11,109 nucleotides of DNA from CAVYHX01 sp963768415 (GTDB taxonomy: Bacteria; Pseudomonadota; Gammaproteobacteria; UBA9214), in NCBI GenBank assembly GCA_963768415.1, contig CAVYHX010000009.1, positions 1-11,109 on the forward strand, given 5' to 3'. The position numbers and the translations under genes are program-made. The notes under the pieces were generated by a model. That model was given only the letters and a program-made list of their open reading frames with translations, was not told the DNA's origin and did no database searches. The first letter of the stretch is position 1. Each line of letters opens with the position of its first letter. Shown piece by piece: positions 6,207-11,109 of the stretch.

Positions 6207-7867
6207 ACTTCCGCCAGGTACTTCCAGTTGACGAAGTAGTACAGCACGAAGGCCGTGAAGAATATCCCGACCAGCATGACAGTGCCCGGTATCTTGATAT
6301 GTTCCGCGCTGCCGTACTTGGTTGCCGTGGTCATGGTGAGTCCTTCCAGCGGATTGTCGCCGGTACGTTTTCCGAACAGTACCGAGCCGACGATGATCGC
6401 GATAAAGGCGAAGCCGCCGATGGTCGCCATGATCGCGCTGATCCCGTTCAGGCCCATCATCAGGTAGGCCGCGCCCGGGTAGTCATACTTGAGGACCGCC
6501 TCCGCGCCGGTGATGTCCCAGACGCGCCGCGGGACACCGAGGGTACCGGCACCCATCATGAACACGGATATGCCCATCACACCGAGTCCAAACAGGTAGG
6601 GCTGCCACATTGCCAGCTTCCTGAAGATGATTTCGCGCCGGAAGATCAGCGGTACCAGCAGATAGGTGGCCGCCATGAAGGCCAGCGTGGTACCGGCGAC
6701 CACGGTCGCATGGAAGTGGCCGGGCACATAAATCGTGTTGTGGATAATCAGGTTGATCTGCTCGACACCCATGACCACACCGGAGATGCCGCCCAGAAAA
6801 CCGAACATCACCAGTGACATGAACATGCCGGAGAAGGCCGGGTTACTCCACGGGGCATTGGTCAGCCAGCCGAACAGGCCCTGGGTGTAGCCGCGCGCAC
6901 GCTGGGCGGCCTCGATGGAACCGGGGACCGTCATGCCGTGGATCATGCTGCCGAGCACCGCCAGGTAGAGGGCGTAACTGGTATTGAAGATCTTCCACTC
7001 GGAGCTGATGCCCGGGTCCACCAGCAGGTGGTGCGCGCTGGCGAGCTGCAGGAACAGGATGTACATCAGGAAGGCCATGCGGCTGACCTTTTCGGACAGG
7101 GGCTTGGCGCCGAATACCACGGCGGCGATCAGGTACCAGACGGAGACATGCGCCGCCACGTTGATCTGCTGGGATGAGTGACCCATGGCCCACCAGACCG
7201 TGCGGTACATGAGGCTGTCGATGGTGCCGATATAGCCCAGTGACCACAGCAAGGTCGGCACCAGGATGATCGCGCCCGAGGCAATGGTGAACACGGCGAT
7301 GATGGCGGCCACGACCGCGCCGAAGGTCACCAGCGGAATGGAACCCTCATAGGTCTTTTCCTCCTTGGCGATCACCAGGGTGCCGAAGAACACGAAGCAG
7401 CCGATCAGGGCGCCGACCGCGAACAGGATCAGTCCCAGGTAGAAATGGGGGGCCGCCTTCATGGGTACGTAGGAGGTAAACATGACACTGGAGTTGCCCT
7501 GCAGGACGGCGACATTGGTGATAATCGCACCAACCAGCATCAGTGCAAAGCCGGCCCATGCCCAGCGTGGCGTGGCGAGCCGCGAATTCAGCAGGATCGC
7601 CGAGGCAAAATACAGCACCGCCATTTCGAAAAAGATGATCCATACGATCAGCATATCGATGCCGTGCCCGGTCAGTACCAGGTAGAACCAGTCGGCCGGC
7701 AGCAGGTGCACCCCGGGCCAGCGGGTGAGTCCGACCAGCAGGCCGAAGATGCCGCCGATGGCGAGAAAGATGATGGCCGTGACGGCATTGGCCTTGATCA
7801 GGTTCTCGGCGGCGCTGTGGATGCGCAGCCCGGTGGCCGGGCAGACACGATGATTGAAGTTTGACAT
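6191..7867 (-). CDS. norS: NorS-like heme-copper subunit I (sNOR-type nitric oxide reductase; often auto-named cytochrome c oxidase subunit I)
   Basis: An intact 558-residue catalytic subunit with about 12-13 transmembrane helices. All six metal-binding histidines are visible: H68 (TGHGIDMLIVW) and H386 for the low-spin heme, H384 for the high-spin heme (VPGHFHATVVAG), and H230 (WWAMGHSSQQINVAAHVS), H279 and H280 (ASAHHLLVDPG) for the copper. In A/B-type oxidases the first copper ligand sits in HPEVY, whose Tyr is cross-linked to it; here that Tyr is Gln234. The cbb3-type helix-VII Tyr position is Leu273. Lacking either Tyr fits NO reduction rather than O2 reduction. A CuA subunit and SCO as neighbours match the norSY-senC (sNOR) clusters of ammonia oxidisers. 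ATG 7865-7867 follows AAGGGGA, 13 bases after norY. Heme-copper family is certain; the NO reductase assignment is strong inference. Confidence 0.85.
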   Translation of the reverse strand: MSNFNHRVCPATGLRIHSAAENLIKANAVTAIIFLAIGGIFGLLVGLTRWPGVHLLPADWFYLVLTGHGIDMLIVWIIFFEMAVLYFASAILLNSRLATPRWAWAGFALMLVGAIITNVAVLQGNSSVMFTSYVPMKAAPHFYLGLILFAVGALIGCFVFFGTLVIAKEEKTYEGSIPLVTFGAVVAAIIAVFTIASGAIILVPTLLWSLGYIGTIDSLMYRTVWWAMGHSSQQINVAAHVSVWYLIAAVVFGAKPLSEKVSRMAFLMYILFLQLASAHHLLVDPGISSEWKIFNTSYALYLAVLGSMIHGMTVPGSIEAAQRARGYTQGLFGWLTNAPWSNPAFSGMFMSLVMFGFLGGISGVVMGVEQINLIIHNTIYVPGHFHATVVAGTTLAFMAATYLLVPLIFRREIIFRKLAMWQPYLFGLGVMGISVFMMGAGTLGVPRRVWDITGAEAVLKYDYPGAAYLMMGLNGISAIMATIGGFAFIAIIVGSVLFGKRTGDNPLEGLTMTTATKYGSAEHIKIPGTVMLVGIFFTAFVLYYFVNWKYLAEVWPLR

Positions 7868-7880
7868 CTCGTAAATCCCC

Positions 7881-8418
7881 TTATTTTTCAGCCACGTAGA
7901 TCTTGCCTATCATATTATGATGGCCAATCCCGCAGAATTCGTTGCACACGATGGCGAACTCACCCGCCTGATTCGGCGTCACGGTGAGGACCATGTCGTA
8001 GTTGGGGTGAATCTCGAGGTTGATATTGACCGGTTGCAGGGAAAAGCCGTGCATCCAGTCCATGGACGAGATATGCAGGCGGTAGGTCTGGTCCTTCTCG
8101 AACTCGATAATGGGCCACCACTGCCAGAGTCGCCCAATCAGGTAGACATCGCTGCCGGGTGGCGGGTGTACCACCGGAAAGCCCGCTTCTTCACGCACCT
8201 GGTACTGCTTGACCATGGCCTCCGACTTTGGCGGCGAATGCCTCCGGCGTGGTGCGGTAGGCCTCGTTGGAGAGATTCTGCTCGCCTTCGAAGTGCCAGT
8301 AGACCATTGCCGAGAACATCACCAGTCCCCAGACAAAGGCGATAATGACCCAGACAATCTCGGTGCGCGCGATCGGTTCCTTGAACCAGACGCGCTCGGT
8401 GGGTGGAGTGATTGCCAT
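7881..8418 (-). CDS. norY: NorY-like subunit II with CuA site (frame break)
   Basis: About 178 residues after correction. One amino-terminal helix (residues ~18-42, IVWVIIAFVWGLVMFSAMVY) anchors a periplasmic cupredoxin domain. The CuA ligands are complete: His in DWMHGFSLQ, and the C-x-E-x-C-x3-H-x2-M set in CNEFCGIGHHNM. The subunit should therefore accept electrons from cytochrome c or a cupredoxin and pass them to subunit I, unlike cNOR, which uses a c-type heme subunit. The frame breaks after EAFAAKV. Removing one G (minus strand, near CC at 8222-8223) gives KVEAMVKQYQVREEAGFPVV and continues into the rest. ATG 8416-8418 has GGGAG about ten bases upstream. It is preceded by a small-protein gene and followed 13 bases later by norS. 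Confidence 0.88.
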
Positions 8419-8436
8419 GGTGCCGTGCTCCCGTGG

Positions 8437-8624
8437 TTATTTAGCTATTGGTATGGTGACGATTTCCATGACACCCCAGATGATGTAGAAGACCGTTGGC
8501 ATGGTTACGCCGAGGAAGAGCAGCAAAAACGGGTTGTCCAGCAACTTCTGCAATGACCGGGATGCGTTCTTCTTCGCTGTCGTTTGCGGGTGTCTGACGG
8601 GTTGGTGTTCCCTGAAGCGGCCAT
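8437..8624 (-). CDS. Small one-helix protein at the head of the norYS cluster (frame broken)
   Basis: The carboxyl part is clear: KNASRSLQKLLDNPFLLLFL followed by GVTMPTVFYIIWGVMEIVTI and PIAK, with TAA at 8437-8439, 18 bases before norY. It is a single transmembrane helix with a positively charged amino side. The start is best placed at ATG 8622-8624 (MAASGNTNPSDT) because AGGGAGGG lies seven bases upstream. The two parts are in different frames; losing two bases between them, for example one from CCC and one from AAA near codon 13, would join them into about 61 residues. The exact join cannot be read from the sequence. Compositional logic and position suggest a small accessory subunit of the NorYS-type complex. 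I do not recognise a named family. Confidence 0.6.
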
Positions 8625-8740
8625 GTAATTCCCTCCCTCTGGATAGTTGAATGGCTCATTGTGCACGCGCACTACCACGGTGCGTATTGTTATGGAATCT
8701 GCCTGCGTGCTAGCAGACGCCAATTGAACGCGTCGGTTCA

Positions 8741-8754
8741 TTGATCTAGATCAA
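8741..8754 (-). promoter_or_regulatory. FNR/Dnr-type box upstream of the norYS cluster
   Basis: TTGATCTAGATCAA is a perfect match to the FNR/ANR/Dnr consensus TTGAT-N4-ATCAA and a full palindrome. It lies about 120 bases upstream of the first gene of the minus-strand cluster. A class-II site would place transcription near 8706, but no good -10 is visible there. CATAAC (8694-8689) would fit a start near 8682, with the box at about -65. No plus-strand gene lies close enough to be a better target. The 8625-8952 intergenic stretch otherwise holds only the small hairpin at 8788-8802. Confidence 0.8.
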
Positions 8755-8787
8755 GTGCGTCTGACAGAGCTAACCCTCATGACAAAT

Positions 8788-8802
8788 GGCATGAAACATG
8801 CC
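8788..8802. repeat. Short perfect hairpin
   Basis: GGCATG-AAA-CATGCC is a 6-bp stem with a 3-base loop, followed by TTTCGATTT on the plus strand and ATTTGTC on the minus strand. It lies between the gene at 8953-9133 and the FNR box. It could terminate transcription of that minus-strand gene, but the T-tract on that strand is poor. Confidence 0.3.
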
Positions 8803-8952
8803 TTTCGATTTAGACCTGGAATAAACTCCGGGGGATGGCGGGTCGGCTACGGCAAAGCACCAAAAGCGGGCCCCTTTGGCAACGCGGAGCAGTCGCCGAA
8901 CTGCGGACCGGTACACGATACGCAGCATGGGCAGGCTGTGCGCTGCCGTAGA

Positions 8953-9133
8953 CTAGCCGGTGAGTTGCCGGATCAGGGTAAAGGAACTCAGGGCCATGAC
9001 CAGCAGGATGGCGAAGAAAATCAGGCTGCGATATTCGAAAGCGCCGGCCGGCGGCGGTCTCGATGCGGCCCAGAATCCAGTCGGCGGCAATGTACAACAG
9101 GATGGCGGCCAGGGTGAAATACAGGATTTCCAT
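8953..9133 (-). CDS. Small two-helix membrane protein, ~59 residues (frame break)
   Basis: Starting at ATG 9131-9133 the protein reads MEILYFTLAAILLYIAADWI followed by LGRIETAAGRRF. Removing one T from the minus-strand TTT (AAA at 9038-9040) then continues as EYRSLIFFAILLVMALSSFT and LIRQLTG to the stop at 8953-8955. It has two transmembrane helices joined by a charged loop (LGRIETAAGRRFEYRS). The restored frame, with a second clean helix and an early stop, supports a real gene. An alternative TTG start lies seven codons upstream; GGAG sits there, 15 bases before the ATG, so the ribosome site is poor. It is transcribed away from nosR and shares with it an intergenic region containing an FNR box. 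No family recognised. Confidence 0.6.
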
Positions 9134-9248
9134 GGTTGCGTAGCTGTACTCCAATCGCGCTACGATCCGGTAAGCGGCTGCAGTTTGCAGGATCTCCCCG
9201 GTTCAGTAATCCAGCCTGGCATGTTCGCAAGGCAAATCCTGTCAATCA

Positions 9249-9262
9249 TTGATTGAGATCAA
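9249..9262 (+). promoter_or_regulatory. FNR/Dnr-type box upstream of nosR
   Basis: TTGATTGAGATCAA matches the TTGAT-N4-ATCAA consensus perfectly. Its centre (9255.5) lies about 41 bases before the predicted plus-strand transcription start at ~9296, the classic class-II activator spacing. It could also act on the divergent gene at 8953-9133, but the minus-strand -10 region at the matching distance is poor. Confidence 0.85.
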
Positions 9263-9283
9263 TACCCGGCGAGAGTGGCTGAT

Positions 9284-9289
9284 GATAAT
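9284..9289 (+). promoter_or_regulatory. -10 element of the nosR promoter
   Basis: GATAAT matches five of six bases of the TATAAT consensus and sits 21 bases after the FNR box. Seven bases further is the nosR ATG (9296-9298), so the transcript probably begins at or next to the start codon. Confidence 0.65.
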
Positions 9290-9295
9290 CGCTGC

Positions 9296-10911
9296 ATGTT
9301 ACCGAGTCCTCCCCGCGGCCTGTATCACGGGCGTGTCAGTTGCCGGCCCGCGTGGCGGGTACTGTGGTTAATCATCACGACATTTATATGCCAGTGCGCG
9401 TGTGCCGCATCGGTATCGATCAGCGGGCTCGCACAACTGTATTTCCCGCAATCCGACCGGCTGGGGGAGTTCGACGGCGAACCGCCCGCCGCTCCTGTCT
9501 ACCGGGGTGACCGTCTGCTGGGTTACGTGTTGCGCACCACGGACATCGTGCGCATCCCGGCCTATTCCGGAGAGCCGATCACCCTGCTCGTCGGCGTTGA
9601 TCTCACGGGCCGGATCACCGGTCTCGACATCCTGGAACATTCCGAGCCCATCCTGGTGGTCGGTATTTCCGAGCAGGACCTGGCGCGCTATGCCGCGCAA
9701 TACAAGGGCCTGTCCGTGCTGGAGAAGGTGAAGCTCGGGGGCGCGGCGCGGGAAGGTTATGCCACCATCGACGGCATCACCGGGGCCACGATTACCGCCA
9801 TGGTGATGAACGCCACCGTCATGAAATCCGCACGGCTGGTGGCGGACTCACGCGGCATACCTTATATACGGGCAGACCCGGAGACCGGGCAGGTCGCAGT
9901 TCCGCAGGTCGCAGTACCGGTTAGGGTTTCCGATCAGCCGACCCCGGTCTGGTGGCTCGGCGAGACCAGTGAACCCTTCTGGGTCAATGTCTGGCGCGAA
10001 CGCTGGTGGCAGGTGGCCATATTGTGTGCGGCACTGGGCGTGCTGACCTTTATCCTGTTTTTTCCAGGACTGGCTGACGCGGCGGCCGACGCTGTTGAAA
10101 TATCTGCGTACCGGTTTTCTCGTCTTTACCCTGGTCTTTATCGGCTGGTACACGCTGGCCCAGCTGTCGGTAATCCATGTCCTGACCTTTATCAATGCCA
10201 TCCTGCACCAGTTCAGCTGGGAATCATTCCTGGTCGATCCGCTGATTTTTATTCTCTGGGGTTATGTGGCGCTGACACTGCTGTTGTGGGGGCGCGGCGT
10301 GTATTGCGGCTGGCTGTGTCCCGTTCGGTGCCCTGCAGGAACTGATCGGCGCACTGGCCCGGCGCTTCCGGCTCCCGGAATACAACTTTTCGGAGATTGT
10401 GCATGAGCGGCTGACAGCGCTGAAATACGTCATCTTTGTCGCCCTGTTCGGGCTTTCCCTGCAATCAATAGGTCATGCGGCGCGGGCGGCCGAGGTCGAA
10501 CCTTTCAAGACGGCAATCGTCATGCACTTTAACCGGGACGGGATATTTCTCTACTACGCCATTGGACTGCTGATCATCGCCGCCTTCAACCGCAAGTTTT
10601 TCTGCAAATACGTCTGTCCGCTGGGCGCGGCGCTGGCGATACCGGCGCCGCTGCGCATCTTCGACTGGTTGCGCCGCCGCAAGGAATGCGGCCGGCCCTG
10701 CCAGATCTGTGCGCGGGGCTGCGATGTCCAGGCGATCCGCCCGACCGGCGAGATCAATCCCAACGAATGCCACTACTGCCTGGATTGCCAGGTTATTTAC
10801 TGGGATACCCATCAATGCCCGCCGTTGTCGGAAAAACGTATCCGCAGGGAAAAAAGCAAAGCGGCGCTTGAGCGTATGAAAGATTCTGGAGCCGGTCCAG
10901 CAGGGTTGTGA
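9296..10911 (+). CDS. nosR: NosR/NirI family membrane flavo-iron-sulfur protein, short form (two frame breaks)
   Basis: A ~537-residue protein after correction. NosR supports transcription and electron supply for nitrous oxide reductase. In order: signal peptide (~20-38); periplasmic FMN-binding domain with the flavinylation motif DGITGATIT (Thr167); about five helices (~240-256, 272-292, 312-333, 375-391, 414-430); two CxxxCP motifs, C337/C341 (CGWLCP) and C436/C440 (CKYVCP); and ferredoxin-like clusters, C464/C468/C471/C475 and C491/C494/C497/C507 (ECHYCLDCQ...QCP). Asp replaces the usual Pro after C475. Two frame breaks are each repaired by removing one base: a T from T6 at 10058-10063 (giving FFQDWLTRRP) and a C from CCC at 10320-10322 (giving CPFGALQELIG). 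Typical NosR has over 700 residues; the periplasmic segment between the FMN domain and first helix is about 170 residues shorter here. ATG 9296 is preferred to GTG 9275; no Shine-Dalgarno precedes it. NirI is the main alternative. Confidence 0.88.
9889..9918 (+). repeat. 15-base tandem duplication inside nosR
   Basis: GCAGGTCGCAGTTCC is followed directly by GCAGGTCGCAGTACC (14 of 15 identical). It encodes the repeated QVAVP in the linker between the FMN domain and the first transmembrane helix, keeping the frame. Confidence 0.85.
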
Positions 10912-10940
10912 TCCGGTCCGCCACGATGGATAAAGCCAAC

Positions 10941-10954
10941 TTGATATAGATCAA
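10941..10954 (+). promoter_or_regulatory. FNR/Dnr-type box with -10 upstream of the last gene
   Basis: TTGATATAGATCAA matches the TTGAT-N4-ATCAA consensus perfectly. A moderate -10, TAGGAT at 10978-10983, puts the transcription start near 10989-10990, so the box centre is at about -42 (class II). A leader of about 30 bases with a strong ribosome site (AAGGGGAG, 11007-11014) follows, then the ATG at 11022. The gene after nosR therefore has its own anaerobic promoter. Confidence 0.85.
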
Positions 10955-11021
10955 GGTTAGTGATGATGGCGCGCGCGTAGGATGCGGGCCAGGTATATGT
11001 ATTATTAAGGGGAGAAGTGTA

Positions 11022-11109
11022 ATGAAGAAATCACGCATTACCAAGCTGGCATGCGTCGCGGTCGTCAGCATGCTTTCATTTGCGGCCAGTAGTGTCTATG
11101 CGGCCGATG
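11022..11109 (+). CDS. Exported protein, N-terminal fragment (Sec signal peptide)
   Basis: Only the first 29 codons lie in the window. ATG 11022-11024 has AAGGGGAG seven bases upstream. The protein begins MKKSRITKLACVAVVSMLSF and continues AASSVYAAD, a typical Sec signal peptide: a basic start, a hydrophobic core and a VYA-A cleavage site. There is no twin-arginine motif, so it is not a standard Tat-exported (clade I) NosZ. Position after nosR and behind an FNR-type box suggests a periplasmic denitrification protein. A Sec-exported clade II NosZ, a cytochrome cd1 nitrite reductase (NirS) or a c-type cytochrome would all fit; the sequence present does not choose between them. Confidence 0.8.
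   Translation, partial: MKKSRITKLACVAVVSMLSFAASSVYAAD

Noticed and set aside
6191..7867. cbb3-type or A-type cytochrome c oxidase assignment
   Set aside because: Neither the HPEVY Tyr nor the cbb3 helix-VII Tyr is present, and no CcoO/CcoP-like c-type subunits are nearby.
8755..9117. 120-codon plus-strand frame after the FNR box
   Set aside because: It overlaps the small membrane protein on the other strand, has no ribosome site and shows low-complexity Gly/Gln/Arg composition.
11022..11109. Calling the last gene nosZ from its position after nosR
   Set aside because: Only the signal peptide is visible and it lacks a twin-arginine motif; nirS or another exported protein fits equally well.
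1..11109. tRNA, rRNA or riboswitch
   Set aside because: No cloverleaf, conserved rRNA core sequence or recognisable riboswitch core was seen on either strand.

Overview
The window looks like part of a denitrification and respiration region from a GC-rich proteobacterium, most likely a gammaproteobacterium. The evidence is NosR, an FNR/Dnr-type regulon, a NorSY-like heme-copper enzyme, SCO and CtaB assembly factors, and a REP/RAYT island. The species cannot be named from the sequence.

Layout. Positions 1-401 (+) hold the C-terminal end of a heme-copper oxidase-superfamily subunit I, converging on a DUF420 membrane protein (428-854, -). Positions 855-1435 have no intact gene but carry an island of REP palindromes around a truncated RAYT transposase start. 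A long minus-strand series follows, listed in order of transcription from right to left: a small one-helix protein (8437-8624), NorY-like CuA subunit II (7881-8418), NorS-like subunit I (6191-7867), CtaB heme O synthase (5300-6206), SCO/SenC copper chaperone (4198-5103), a cytochrome b/ferredoxin fusion (2982-4121), an MvhD/FlpD-like Fe-S protein (2545-2985), an unrecognised anchored periplasmic protein (2024-2548), a bacteriohemerythrin (1645-2037) and a 64-residue membrane protein (1436-1630). Several neighbours overlap by 4-16 bases. Another small membrane protein lies at 8953-9133 (-). On the plus strand are nosR (9296-10911) and the start of an exported protein (11022-end).

How it fits together. 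Subunit I keeps all six metal-binding histidines but has Gln where oxygen-reducing enzymes of this type have the cross-linked Tyr. Subunit II keeps a full CuA site. With SCO beside them, this matches the sNOR (norSY-senC) type of nitric oxide reductase. Three perfect TTGAT-N4-ATCAA boxes lie upstream of the norY cluster, nosR and the last gene, so NO and N2O reduction appear to be under common anaerobic or NO control. The cytochrome b/ferredoxin plus FlpD-like module, tightly coupled to a hemerythrin, is the least explained part and the best candidate for an undescribed electron-transfer unit.

Quality warning. At least seven reading-frame breaks (in the first gene, DUF420, ctaB, norY, the 8953-9133 gene, and twice in nosR) are each repaired by removing one base from a short homopolymer. 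The 8437-8624 gene needs two such corrections. This points to systematic sequencing over-calls rather than gene decay. Coordinates for these genes span the break.
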